Source: a virus
Direction: 5' to 3' (one strand)
DNA length: 39,706 bases
Virus record (IMG/VR): IMGVR_UViG_3300045902_000325
Span: 1 to 39,706 of that record
This document shows, in pieces, positions 15,443 to 23,845 of this stretch. A program made the translations under genes and the position numbers. How positions within the stretch are numbered: position 1 is the first letter of the stretch; each line of letters begins with the position of its first letter. The notes under the pieces are model-generated. The model ran no database searches and was not told the DNA's origin. It saw only the letters and a program-made list of their open reading frames with translations.

Positions 15443-16410
15443 AGTCCGAGTTTTGTTTTTACGATGTTATAGTTGTATGTGAAATTCTTACTCGCGTCTA
15501 CTGGGAGATTTAATGCCTGTCCCAACCTTATAATTGTCGGTTTCTTCACTGCGTATAGCTCACTTGCCGTTTTAAATAGCACTTTTGCCGCAGTAATCCA
15601 GTCTACTGTTGAAGGTGTTGGAGGAACGGGAGTAGTACCGCCGTTTACTTTTACCTCCTGAATACACCAGAAGTCGTCGCACTCTTTAGCGTTTAGCAAA
15701 AACGAATAAGGCATCCAAAACATGCCTTTTATGCCCCAGTCAGTTCCCCAAGAATTTTGTATAAGGAAACATTTTTTTGAGTCATCGTACCCGACGATTG
15801 TCACCGCATGTCCGCCTTGCAGCGATTCGGTTTTTTTAGGGATCGGCATTATGCCCGTTGTTCTGTCCCACGATCCAAAGAAAGAACTATATACATTGAA
15901 TCCAAAACTAATTGCCGCGCCGGACAATAAGGTTTGTTTGATCTCGGTTTCGCTTTGACCAACTGCGGCATACTTCACTGCCACATTCCCAAGCGCTTCT
16001 TTGTAAGAAGCGTCTGATGGCCTGACAGCAAAGTCGGAGGTTCTGTACGGCCATGTTTTCTCAAGGGCAAGCCCAAACTTGTTCATAGCTTTGAAGGCAT
16101 CTCTTATATAAGCCCCTGAATCTTCATTCTGCCAGCCTTGTAACAATCTTGAGTTGTAGTACTGGAACAATCGAGAAGGTTCAAAATTAAAATCTCCCTG
16201 AATCTGTGCTGTTTCAAACCTAAAGCAAGCACACGCGCTGTTTGCTGTACATGAGCCAATATTACCTTGGTCATATATAGGAATTTTTTTATCTAATTCA
16301 AAACTGGACGGAAGGACTATCGGTGCAGACAAATGTCTAACCGATTTTAAATCTCTGCTGTCTACGGGTTCTCTCTTCCAGTTAAGTTTTCTTGTTGTTA
16401 ATTCGCTCAT
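15439..16410 (-). CDS. Papain-like cysteine peptidase (family C1) with C-terminal appendage
   Basis: 323 residues without a signal peptide. Gln48 and Cys54 lie in IYDQGNIGSCTANSA, His201 in QGGHAVTIVGYDD and Asn219 in LIQNSWGTDWG, so the catalytic set is complete. The form (SRLFQYYNSR, DSGAYIRDAF, SFGFNVYSSF, MFWMPY) matches bacterial and large-virus C1 peptidases. Residues about 262-323 follow a Thr/Pro linker and form an extra domain ending in TYNYNIVKTKLGL. A cytoplasmic papain-like protease is rare in phages; possible roles are virion maturation or attack on host proteins. It is encoded in the middle of the glycan region. Confidence 0.85.
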   Translation of the reverse strand: MSELTTRKLNWKREPVDSRDLKSVRHLSAPIVLPSSFELDKKIPIYDQGNIGSCTANSACACFRFETAQIQGDFNFEPSRLFQYYNSRLLQGWQNEDSGAYIRDAFKAMNKFGLALEKTWPYRTSDFAVRPSDASYKEALGNVAVKYAAVGQSETEIKQTLLSGAAISFGFNVYSSFFGSWDRTTGIMPIPKKTESLQGGHAVTIVGYDDSKKCFLIQNSWGTDWGIKGMFWMPYSFLLNAKECDDFWCIQEVKVNGGTTPVPPTPSTVDWITAAKVLFKTASELYAVKKPTIIRLGQALNLPVDASKNFTYNYNIVKTKLGL

Positions 16411-16435
16411 TTATAGATCCTCTATTTTTAAAACG

Positions 16436-17191
16436 TTATGCTTCTTCCCATAAATAATTGTAGGTCTTATTTAACCACATAGCAACTTCACTTTCTCCTC
16501 CCGCTACTGCATTAAAATGGTAGACTCCGGGTATCTTTGTAAAGAGCATCCTGTCATCAAGGACGTTTTTTCTGGCAAGGTCTTGCATGTTAAACAGATA
16601 AGGAAGGAGTCTTACTTCAACATCATCCGAGTTGTTTACCACCATATTTATTATGGGTTGATCGGTGCCAACTCCATACTTCTGCTGCATAGCTTGTATC
16701 TTTTCCCTATTGTCCCAGTAGAAATCAAGGACTCTCTCATGTAAGAATTTGTAGTCCTTGTTTGTTACCATAAAACCAGTGTTGAAGTATGACCACACCA
16801 TTTCAGGGTTTATATTCTTAGTTTTAAACTCGAACTGGTAATTCTCAAGAGAGCGTATTAGCCAGTCATAGTCCCCATCGTTGTGTACCGCACAAAACTT
16901 CCCTTCTGTAAGGTTGAAGAAGTTCGGACATTCAGGGTGTACTATCGTGTCTGCATCTACCATGCAGATTTGATCGTATTCAATTTCTGAACCTTCGAGC
17001 AGGTCAAATACATAATGCCTCATTATGATTGGAGACATCAGTGATAGGTCAACCACTGGCTCAGTTAAAGTAAACACTTCACATCCGTTCTTCTTCGCCC
17101 AGTTTGTCCAAGACTTTATGCTCAAATCATACCCGTTGGTACGGTTTGGCTTTGCTGGGTTATGTATGTTTATTAGAAATATTATATTCAT
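16436..17191 (-). CDS. GT8-like (GT-A) glycosyltransferase, paralog 1
   Basis: 251 residues. DxD motif D79-A80-D81 in QICMVDADTIVHP, and SYFNTGFMVTNKD is the FNxG motif of GT8-type enzymes. A C-terminal GVYHFNAVAGGE replaces the usual HxxGxxKPW. It shares layout with the protein at 18518-19276 (VDxDTI, FNxG, YxxLxxxHRKNxF-like), so the two are paralogs on either side of an FAD oxidoreductase. The substrate is unknown; family 8 uses UDP-sugars with retention. Confidence 0.7.
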   Translation of the reverse strand: MNIIFLINIHNPAKPNRTNGYDLSIKSWTNWAKKNGCEVFTLTEPVVDLSLMSPIIMRHYVFDLLEGSEIEYDQICMVDADTIVHPECPNFFNLTEGKFCAVHNDGDYDWLIRSLENYQFEFKTKNINPEMVWSYFNTGFMVTNKDYKFLHERVLDFYWDNREKIQAMQQKYGVGTDQPIINMVVNNSDDVEVRLLPYLFNMQDLARKNVLDDRMLFTKIPGVYHFNAVAGGESEVAMWLNKTYNYLWEEA

Positions 17192-18228
17192 ATCTGGCTT
17201 GCAAGTTTATTTGCTATGTCAACACAAGTACCAATCTTACCGCTAAATAAAGAGTATAGATTGTCACGGTGTTTTATTATGCTACTTGGTCTTGCATCAT
17301 CATGCTCATGGTGCGGCAGCACAGTCCTAACGGTGTACATGGAACCCATATATGTTATTTCTGGCACGTCAAAATACTCACAAAACCCGTTTAATATCTC
17401 ATCAAACCTGCTCAAATCGCTAAATACTCTACCCTTGTTCAGTATGTTCTTATATCCCTCTGGCAACTCGTATGAAAGTCCAACCTTTCTATCGTGGATG
17501 GCCTCTTTAACGTGTCCTATAACTTGATAGTTTTTATTAAACCCTATTGGGTCTACACAGCAAAATTCGCCGTCTATTATGACAACGCTATTTCCAATAA
17601 AAGGTTCTGGTATCCTAACCACAGGCTTCTCACACAATTCATATTGGTATTCTATCTGACTTTCTTCTGTGAGCAGATTGTTTATGTTTGAATAGGTTGC
17701 ATTTACAACAACATCGTAATCTCCTACATCATATGTCGAAAAATGTTTGTTTGTTCTAAGGAATACTCCTGATCGTGATAACCTGTCGCTGATAGATAAG
17801 TACAATTCCCTGTAGTCAAAACCATGTTCCTCTACTTTTATTATGCTGGCTATTTTATCAGCTTTTAATAGGGGAAGGCGGTCTATTATTTTATATTCAA
17901 GGCAATTACTATCTAAAAAACTTAAATATTGGTTGGGAGTGACTAATGACCCTTCATGTGGTATTGCATAATACCTGTCAAAACCTTCTCTGCAAATTGC
18001 TGTGGGAAATTCCTCTTCAAATAACAGACTGCTATCTTTAACATACTGAACCGTTTCCTTTGATCGAGGATAGTGGTATCCTCTGTGAAGTCTATACTGG
18101 TTTATAGCAGAGGCACAGGACAGTATTGATTTCTCTTTCTCGAATAAAAAAACCTTATGCCCTGCTTCTGCTAATTTTATTGCTGCGGTGCATCCAAACA
18201 CACCCGCTCCTACTATTGCTATTTTCAA
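17188..18228 (-). CDS. FAD-dependent oxidoreductase (DAO/Rossmann type)
   Basis: 346 residues. The N terminus MKIAIVGAGVFGCTAAIKLA, then VFLFEKE, is the FAD-binding GxGxxG with the acidic end of strand 2. YDVVVNATYSN in the middle matches the D-amino-acid-oxidase-like substrate domain. The C-terminal SGKIGTCVDIANKLA fits the second FAD-binding motif. Its start ATG overlaps an upstream 3' ORF remnant, and its stop overlaps the GT8-like start. In this context oxidation of a sugar or an amino sugar is a sensible guess, not shown. Confidence 0.7.
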   Translation of the reverse strand: MKIAIVGAGVFGCTAAIKLAEAGHKVFLFEKEKSILSCASAINQYRLHRGYHYPRSKETVQYVKDSSLLFEEEFPTAICREGFDRYYAIPHEGSLVTPNQYLSFLDSNCLEYKIIDRLPLLKADKIASIIKVEEHGFDYRELYLSISDRLSRSGVFLRTNKHFSTYDVGDYDVVVNATYSNINNLLTEESQIEYQYELCEKPVVRIPEPFIGNSVVIIDGEFCCVDPIGFNKNYQVIGHVKEAIHDRKVGLSYELPEGYKNILNKGRVFSDLSRFDEILNGFCEYFDVPEITYMGSMYTVRTVLPHHEHDDARPSSIIKHRDNLYSLFSGKIGTCVDIANKLASQI

Positions 18229-18317
18229 TCATTCTCCTTCGACTACTGACAATTCTGTTGGCGTTTTTCCGAATAAATTACTTATGTGCCGGTCAATGTA
18301 AGTCCGAGCAACCTCTT
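18229..18317 (-). pseudogene. 3' remnant of an unknown gene
   Basis: An open minus frame reads LQEVARTYIDRHISNLFGKT and ends EGE-stop, with ATG of the FAD gene overlapping as ATGA. It continues upstream through the 45-bp transposon palindrome at 18318, where GTG in GGAGCGTG could serve as a start. It is probably the C-terminal end of a gene cut by the palindrome. Unknown family. Confidence 0.35.
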
Positions 18318-18362
18318 GTAAACTACCCACCCACACTTCGTGATGAGTGGTTTTCACGCTCC
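18318..18362 (-). mobile_element. Minimal 45-bp palindrome made of fused IS200/IS605 ends
   Basis: The plus strand begins GTAAACTACCCACCCAC, identical but for one base to the right-end of the copy at 39582, and ends GGTTTTCACGCTCC, one base from the left ends at 73-118 and 28511-28516. The interior is a hairpin with CTTCG loop. So it joins the two ends with no tnpB body. Comparable to palindromic repeats derived from IS200/IS605 ends. Confidence 0.65.
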
Positions 18363-18517
18363 AATATTATGAAAAATCTATCCCTCAAATAGCATCATAG
18401 ATTTTATGTCAACATATCTGCTTTATTTGGGCAGCAGGCAGTGTAAAAAACAGTACGTACAAAAGATTTTTCATAATAAGCTCTTTTTTAGGTTGTGCCT
18501 ATAAGTATCCAAATCTT
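18363..18517. other. Non-coding gap with 14-bp inverted repeat
   Basis: ATTATGAAAAATCT (18366-18379) is inverted at 18464-18477. Between the arms lies TTGACATAAAATCTATGATG on the minus strand, loosely promoter-like. One minus ATG opens only 20 codons. Nothing else recognised. Confidence 0.4.
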
Positions 18518-19276
18518 CTAGAAACTATTACTTACTATCTCCCAAGTACGCTGCATCAACCTTGTCCGATCTTCTATTGGGAACCCTGTGAAATGCCAGA
18601 TATAGGCATATTTTAGGAAATAAGGCGTATGGTCTAGGTTCAACTGCCAGTTATGTGCGAACATATTCTTTCTGTGAATGGACAGTAGGTTCCAACTTGG
18701 ATCAAGTAGTTTAACCTTTACCCTATTGTTCTGTACGACATAGTTTAATAACGTTTGCTCCTTACCCCCGCCTTTTAAGCTGTCAATGGTCTCTTGGTTG
18801 TTTAGGTATAGCGTCAAAAGGTCTTCAAATATCTTTAAATGCTTGCTTCCAAAAAACAATACCCCTGCATTAAAATACTGAGCAATATCAAGGTTAATGT
18901 TCGGGAAAAATTGCTTCCTTGCGTCTATGCTTGATAGAAGCCAGTTTAGATCACAAAGGTCTCCAACTCCACAAAAATCTTCCTCAGCGAAGAGATTAAA
19001 TATATTTGGCGCATGGGGGCTTATGATTGTGTCTGAATCTACGATCCCTATCTTTTCATACCCTTTTCCTATTTTGTATATCAATTCTTTGTTCCAAATA
19101 GGAAAAGTGAACCGAGGGTCGTGTTCTCTGTTCACTATAAAATCTACGTTGTTTTTCTTACACCAATGTTCCCAAGAAAGCAGCGAATACTGTGCGTAGT
19201 CAGAGTTCTTAAACTGGCTCTTATTGCTGTCTATGGCAACCATGTATATTAGGCTACTCTGCATCGTTTTTCTCAA
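18518..19276 (-). CDS. GT8-like (GT-A) glycosyltransferase, paralog 2
   Basis: 252 residues; start could be residue 5 or 12 (MVAIDSN). DxD at D80-S81-D82 in IGIVDSDTIISPH, FNxG at QYFNAGVLFFGS, and YIWHFTGFP at the C terminus. The 45-residue head SWEHWCKKNNVDF matches the paralog's SWTNWAKKNGCEV. It ends with TAG. It likely transfers a sugar with the neighbouring FAD enzyme in the same pathway. Confidence 0.7.
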   Translation of the reverse strand: MRKTMQSSLIYMVAIDSNKSQFKNSDYAQYSLLSWEHWCKKNNVDFIVNREHDPRFTFPIWNKELIYKIGKGYEKIGIVDSDTIISPHAPNIFNLFAEEDFCGVGDLCDLNWLLSSIDARKQFFPNINLDIAQYFNAGVLFFGSKHLKIFEDLLTLYLNNQETIDSLKGGGKEQTLLNYVVQNNRVKVKLLDPSWNLLSIHRKNMFAHNWQLNLDHTPYFLKYAYIWHFTGFPIEDRTRLMQRTWEIVSNSF

Positions 19277-19354
19277 TCCTACCTTTAATTAGTTTTCTTT
19301 CTAAATCCGCTATTTTTTAGGCATTTACAAGAAGGCTTACGCACGTAGCGAGAT

Positions 19355-19555
19355 TTAAAAACCTTGTTTTTTGTAGAGCACATCTCCATCGGTGTCTATG
19401 GATTGGAAATAGGTCTCATCTTCTTCACGAAAGATGTCGTAACAAGGCGGCTCATCCACCGATTTTTCGTTTGCCCATACAAGTATTACAGAACGAGTAA
19501 CACCTGCAGGCGGGGCGACTTGCCCTGCATCAGCATTTGGTAATTCATCTTTCAT
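19355..19555 (-). CDS. Hypothetical protein, 66 residues
   Basis: Start at the internal Met (MKDELPNADAGQVAPPAG); an upstream start is possible. Pro/Ala-rich head, then RSVILVWANEK and an acidic C terminus DREEDETYFQSIDTDGD-like. No family. Base composition here is closer to bacterial chromosomal genes than to the phage glycan genes. First member of the small-ORF cluster with shared flank motifs. Confidence 0.45.
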   Translation of the reverse strand: MKDELPNADAGQVAPPAGVTRSVILVWANEKSVDEPPCYDIFREEDETYFQSIDTDGDVLYKKQGF

Positions 19556-19594
19556 ACTTCTAGTGGTTAAAATTCCCGCCCGAACGCAAAGCAC

Positions 19595-19948
19595 TCGGAC
19601 GTTATCGTCAACAGGGCATACGCGATTCGTTTAAACATTTGTGCTAAAAATCCATACTGCCATATAGGTTTGGCAAAAAAACTACCATGTGCAAAATTTA
19701 AATTGTCATGATCCGACGATATCAAAAGTACGACAAAAGTTTCGTATATTTAAGAGTTATAAGCAAGTGGGCGACAAAGTTAGTATTTCACGTTATGAAA
19801 CTTCTCCCATAACCACTTATTCCCAACCTCCCCATAGGCTCATGGGGTATCGCCCACCAGAATTATACAGATACTACAAGTAACCTCATAGCAATGAACA
19901 CCGCACAGGCGCAAATATACAAAACGTTAGCGGCAAGTGCTACACAGT
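19595..19948. other. Non-coding stretch with imperfect palindromes and a promoter-like motif
   Basis: No long gene. GTGGGCGA (about 19769) and TCGCCCAC (about 19849) frame an imperfect palindrome with CCCATAGG/CATGGGG inside. On the minus strand CACTTGCCGCTAACGTTTTG is followed by TATATTTGCG, a TAnnTTTG -7 element, 10 bases after the stop of the next ORF. A plus-strand frame of 64 codons exists but looks spurious. Confidence 0.4.
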
Positions 19949-20203
19949 TTAATCACGACAACCCCAGTCACCATGCAAATCCTCAAAATCAGGACACATG
20001 GTATCATGATAGGCCATAGTTAATAAGTCATCAGGAATTTTAACTACATTATTTTCTGACAACCAAATAATATATGAAGGTTCTTCATCTAATATTTGAA
20101 TCAGTGTTTTGCCTTTATGTTTCCCGAATTTCATTACAAAGTTAAAACCTTCGCATGACAGCGGTTTTGCGTTATTGGGGGTTTTTGTGGCATCCATAAT
20201 CAT
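19949..20203 (-). CDS. DUF3820/ExoX C-terminal-like protein
   Basis: 84 residues. NFVMKFGKHKGKTLIQILDE followed by PSYIIWLSEN matches the small domain found at the C terminus of exonuclease X and in DUF3820 proteins, where MxFGKxKGxxLxxxPxxYLxWL is the signature. Usually bacterial. Second member of the small-ORF cluster. Function unknown; DNA binding is often proposed for the domain. Confidence 0.6.
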   Translation of the reverse strand: MIMDATKTPNNAKPLSCEGFNFVMKFGKHKGKTLIQILDEEPSYIIWLSENNVVKIPDDLLTMAYHDTMCPDFEDLHGDWGCRD

Positions 20204-20403
20204 TTATTTTTAAATTAAAATTTGTACTATTAATTAGTTTTAGTGCTGGAAATCCCCAATCATCGCAAAGCTGCAAAACATTAGCGGCAGGTGTGAACAG
20301 GATTTCTGCAATCCATTGAAGCACCTGAACTATGCTTATGTTTCGTAACCTTTTTTTTGCAATTCCTTTAATATCTTTTCTAGTTTTTTCATGTCTTTAA
20401 AAA

Positions 20404-20649
20404 TTATAATGTATGATCTATCGAGTTTTTGATCTCATGTCCCCATGATGCAGGGGATGACTTTATAGACTTTAGTCTATTTTTTACGTCGTAAAACCCG
20501 CACTTCTCGATACCCTTCTCCCATCTTACAGAGAAATAAATTCGGCAGTGCCCTCCCTTTTCCCAGAGAGTTGCTTCAACTGGGTAGTCATTTCTACCTA
20601 CAAATTCAGCGAATTCTACTGTTCCAAACGGTGTTTTTATTTGTGCCAT
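20404..20649 (-). CDS. Hypothetical protein, 81 residues
   Basis: Beta-rich (FGTVEFAEFVGRNDYPVEAT; HCRIYFSVRWEKGIEKCGFY), no family recognised. Preceded by a clear Bacteroidota-type promoter, so it is probably expressed on its own. Between it and the DUF3820-like ORF lies a hairpin CAGGTG/CACCTG with inner GGATT/AATCC, plus an 18-codon frame. Confidence 0.5.
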   Translation of the reverse strand: MAQIKTPFGTVEFAEFVGRNDYPVEATLWEKGGHCRIYFSVRWEKGIEKCGFYDVKNRLKSIKSSPASWGHEIKNSIDHTL

Positions 20650-20701
20650 GATTTTAAATTTTTGTTTGTGAATTGTTATGCCTTGCGGCTGTTTGACGGG
20701 A

Positions 20702-20731
20702 CAAAGATACGAACGATTTAAACATCTGCAA
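20702..20731 (-). promoter_or_regulatory. Bacteroidota-type promoter
   Basis: On the minus strand TTG is followed after 19 bases by TATCTTTG, a perfect TAnnTTTG -7 box. It lies 53 bases above the start of the 81-residue gene. TTG/TAnnTTTG with about this spacing is the known housekeeping promoter type of Bacteroidota. Confidence 0.65.
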
Positions 20732-20759
20732 GAACATTAACAAATCATTATATTATTTG

Positions 20760-20965
20760 GTGAACTACCCACCAACGGCAGAGCCGATGGGTTGGGCTTC
20801 GGGTTTCACAGACTTGCGCTTCTTTACAAAAGTCTTATTTAAGTCTCCACCCGTGTTATTGCCAGTTCTTGACAATATTATTTTTAATCTTTCTTTTAGA
20901 ATATTCTTTGCAGCATTAAGGTCACGGTCTAATATGTGACCATTCTTGCAAGTCCTGATACTATA
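20760..20965 (-). mobile_element. IS200/IS605 right end with tnpB tail (copy B)
   Basis: Right-end hairpin GTGAACTACCCACCAACGGC... followed by the TnpB tail in minus frame (IRTCKNGHILDRDLNAAKNI, FVKKRKSVKPEAQPIGSAVG). The left side breaks off at GCGTATATAGTATCAGG, with no left-end hairpin. The joint sequence next to it, TAACGTTTTGCG, also occurs in the small-ORF cluster, so recombination there may have truncated the element. Confidence 0.75.
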
Positions 20966-21000
20966 TACGCAAAACGTTATGTAATTGCTATTATTCCGTT

Positions 21001-21894
21001 TCAAATAAAATTCGGATGTGATTGTATTGCCTTTGGATGTTCAATATCTATGAACTGCGCCCATCGGCCTTCATCTTGTCTTGATGGTCGAATTAGAATT
21101 TTATTGTGAAATTCATTCAAGTAATTTGGTTTAAAACCTTCGCTTAAATGGCGAATTTCCTGCAATCCTTTTTCAAAATCCTCCCAATACTGCGGGTCTT
21201 TCCTCCATATCAATTCGTACCGCAACTGTCTCCAAGGCTGCGGTCGCCACCAACAGTAGTGTCGGATATAATATTCATTTGTTTTAACAAGTTTTGGATA
21301 CTGTTGTGACATAAACCCTGTTGACATTGCTTCTAAATAATTATCTATGTTGTCAAACTTATATGCAAATCTTCTGTATTTAGGGTATAATGTGTTTATA
21401 CATTCTGTGTAGTATTGCGTTTCTAAAAAATCAACATACTTGACGGATAATCCAGTGCCTATTTTCAAACCATCAAGACTGTTTTTAATAATTTTACTGT
21501 CGCTCTCCAATAAAAAAGAATCCGCCTCTAAACATATAACAACGTCCCCTATTTCTGGAATTGAGGTTTTTGTAAAACAGTTGCTTATTGAACACTTATA
21601 CGCATCAACAGCATTATCCATATCATATAAATTCCATTGATAATGAACTAATTCGCCATAATCTTTACAAATTGCAACAGTATCTGTCCAATCAAACCCT
21701 GCATTGGTATTTTCAAAACACCACCTATGTTTAAAATCTACACTCAATGTTTTCTTATTCTCTGGGCCATTTTTCATAAGACCCTCTGATATTACTATCT
21801 TATCTGGGCTTAATGTGTTAATTATGTTTGGGATAAGGTGTTTTATTAAATGCGATTCAGCAAAACTGGTTACTACTACTATAAGTTTACTCAT
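21001..21894 (-). CDS. GT-A-like glycosyltransferase
   Basis: 297 residues. The N terminus MSKLIVVVTSFAESHLIKHL, then DKIVISEG, resembles a GT-A Rossmann half. The acidic motif is E-A-D in VVICLEADSFLLES. A Trp-rich HYCWWRPQPWRQLRYELIWR region may bind acceptor sugar. No close family name is given. Its start overlaps the stop of the methyltransferase gene (ATGA). Confidence 0.55.
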   Translation of the reverse strand: MSKLIVVVTSFAESHLIKHLIPNIINTLSPDKIVISEGLMKNGPENKKTLSVDFKHRWCFENTNAGFDWTDTVAICKDYGELVHYQWNLYDMDNAVDAYKCSISNCFTKTSIPEIGDVVICLEADSFLLESDSKIIKNSLDGLKIGTGLSVKYVDFLETQYYTECINTLYPKYRRFAYKFDNIDNYLEAMSTGFMSQQYPKLVKTNEYYIRHYCWWRPQPWRQLRYELIWRKDPQYWEDFEKGLQEIRHLSEGFKPNYLNEFHNKILIRPSRQDEGRWAQFIDIEHPKAIQSHPNFI

Positions 21895-22607
21895 TTTTTT
21901 ACTAAAAGCCCAATGCCAGCCCAGTCTAAATTTGAGTTAAACTCAACGGCATCGTAATTAGGGCTATCTTTTATTTCGTTCCAAAACTTACCAACAAAAA
22001 CATTTCTATCTCTATGGCGTTTTGTGTCATTTATATCATGGAAACAAATTATTCCATTTTTTTTAACAAAAGGGGAGTACATCTCAAAGTCTTGTTTAAC
22101 TCCTTCATATGTGTGGTCTCCATCAATGAATAAAAAGTCAAAGTATTCGTGTTTATATAGTTCTATTTTACTATTGTAACCAGTATAACCCTTTAACAAG
22201 GTTGTCAACTCCTCCAATACTGAACTACTGTGACTATCGCCTCTAATGAAATGACAATTACTAAACCTTTCTGTAAACCACACGTCTCTCTTATCCATAT
22301 CTTCATCTGAGATACCTCCGTGAATACCTCCATCGCTCATATCAATTGATATACAATGTCCTGCTCCATGTTGCTTAACAAGCATGTTCCAGATATAAAA
22401 GGTTCCGCCAAACTTTGTCCCTATTTCAAGGACATTGTATGGACTTGGAACCTCCATTCCCCTTCTGCCCATGCTAACCTCTTCTATACTAACGGTCATC
22501 TGCTCACTTATGAAAGTGGCAAGTTCAGTTATTTCGTACCTGTCTTGAGGCATATATAATTTATACGCCTCTTCAACTATTTTTTCTACTTCCATCGTAT
22601 AACTCAT
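21891..22607 (-). CDS. CmcI-like SAM-dependent methyltransferase
   Basis: 238 residues. Motif I NVLEIGTKFGGTFYIW (59-74), then ISIDMSDGG for motif II and FDFLFIDGDHTYEGVKQDFE, the signature of cephalosporin-hydroxylase/CmcI-type and rhamnosyl O-methyltransferases. Those enzymes methylate sugar hydroxyls or antibiotic cores. In this setting an O-methylation of a glycan is the best guess. Overlaps a small ORF upstream. Confidence 0.75.
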   Translation of the reverse strand: MSYTMEVEKIVEEAYKLYMPQDRYEITELATFISEQMTVSIEEVSMGRRGMEVPSPYNVLEIGTKFGGTFYIWNMLVKQHGAGHCISIDMSDGGIHGGISDEDMDKRDVWFTERFSNCHFIRGDSHSSSVLEELTTLLKGYTGYNSKIELYKHEYFDFLFIDGDHTYEGVKQDFEMYSPFVKKNGIICFHDINDTKRHRDRNVFVGKFWNEIKDSPNYDAVEFNSNLDWAGIGLLVKK

Positions 22608-22680
22608 TTAACCTTTTAGTAAGTTCCTCGTAAGACAGTTCTTTTTTCATATTGACAATATCAGACAGCATTCTCTTCAT
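22573..22680 (-). CDS. Small ORF before the methyltransferase, 35 residues
   Basis: ATG start; MKRMLSDIVNMKKELSYEEL then TKRLNELYDGSRKNS, ending TGA inside the next gene. Amphipathic helices. In the same frame upstream lie 16 further codons (from ATG in VMLFFEAYNFSEIFDI) and then TAG, so a longer amber-containing reading is possible. Confidence 0.35.
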   Translation of the reverse strand: MKRMLSDIVNMKKELSYEELTKRLNELYDGSRKNS

Positions 22681-22740
22681 AGCAATGTGCTATATGTCAA
22701 AAATCTCACTAAAGTTATAAGCCTCAAAAAACAGCATAAC

Positions 22741-23739
22741 CTATGTATTCTTCCACATTTCGTAAATTCCTTCTTCTATCTCGAAGTTCTCTATGGTGCG
22801 AACCTTTCTAAGCGGTTGATTCTTAGCCCATATCCACATTTTTTCAAGTCCTTCTCTTAAACTGGTCTTGCATTCAAGTCCAAGAATCTTTCTTGCTTTA
22901 GAGTGGTCAGAATATGCGTTTCTTACTTCATGTATTGCTGGCATGAATTTCAGCCCATATTCATTGCCGCAAATTTCTATACATGCTTTTGCCGCTTCGA
23001 GTATGGTCATTTCATCATCGTTTCCAATATTTACAACCTCCCACAAAATATTTTTGTTTACGACACACTGCCAAAGAGGTTCAAGTATGTCATCTACATA
23101 AGTGAACGCTCTTTTTTGAGTTCCATCTCCATAGATGCTCAAAGGTTGTCCGTTTAAAGTTTGTCTCATCCATATTCCAAGTACATTCCTTGCTGAGTCC
23201 CACAGATTTTGATATTCTCCGTAAACCGAATGAGGTCTCACTATTGTCCATCTGAGACCGTGCGTCTCCTTGGCGGCGGCTAAATCCATTTCTACTGCAT
23301 ATTTACCCACCCCATAAGGGTCTATTGGAGCAGGTGTTTGTGTTTCTACAAATGGCGCGGGATTCCTGCCATAAACAGCCATAGAGGAGAAGTACACAAG
23401 TCTGTCAACATTGTATTTTATACAGTAGTTTATTATATTAGCGGAGTTTACAATATTGTTTGTGTAATAGTACTTTCTCCTAAAAGTAGCAGCACTTTCT
23501 GCGGCAATCGCAGCGGCGTGGTACACAAATTGAATATCATGTTTACTAAAAATGTAATCAAGATCTGTTCCACAGTCTGTAAAATACATTTCAACACAAT
23601 TTGGCACAAATTCGTAATACCCTCCAGTAAGGTCATCTATACCAACTACATTATACTCTGGATGGTTTTTACAAATCCAATGAGCAAGATTTGCTCCTAT
23701 GTGCCCTGCTATCCCTGTTATTAAAATAGATTTTTTCAT
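22741..23739 (-). CDS. NAD-dependent nucleotide-sugar epimerase (UDP-glucose 4-epimerase-like)
   Basis: 332 residues. GxxGxxG in TGIAGHIGANL (8-18), Asp at the end of strand 2 in VGIDDLTGG, Ser118/119 in YFSSMAVYG, and Y142/K146 in PYGVGKYAVE. RPHSVYGE and GDGTQKRAFTYVDD complete the extended-SDR set. It should interconvert or dehydrate an NDP-sugar. It is the second such enzyme in the window and heads the methyltransferase/GT block. Ends in TAG. The leader is A-rich without a Shine-Dalgarno, as is common in Bacteroidota. Confidence 0.85.
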   Translation of the reverse strand: MKKSILITGIAGHIGANLAHWICKNHPEYNVVGIDDLTGGYYEFVPNCVEMYFTDCGTDLDYIFSKHDIQFVYHAAAIAAESAATFRRKYYYTNNIVNSANIINYCIKYNVDRLVYFSSMAVYGRNPAPFVETQTPAPIDPYGVGKYAVEMDLAAAKETHGLRWTIVRPHSVYGEYQNLWDSARNVLGIWMRQTLNGQPLSIYGDGTQKRAFTYVDDILEPLWQCVVNKNILWEVVNIGNDDEMTILEAAKACIEICGNEYGLKFMPAIHEVRNAYSDHSKARKILGLECKTSLREGLEKMWIWAKNQPLRKVRTIENFEIEEGIYEMWKNT

Positions 23740-23845
23740 AAAATACCTGTTTATTTTTAATCTTATATTATGGATTAATTGATTTTAAGTTTAGTCTAAT
23801 TGTGTTATAGGGTATGTTTAATTTAAGATAAGCCTTCATTACTGA

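Noticed and set aside
19689-19883. Plus-strand gene of 64 codons
   Set aside because: No family resemblance, it overlaps palindromic non-coding sequence and no other gene in the window is on the plus strand.
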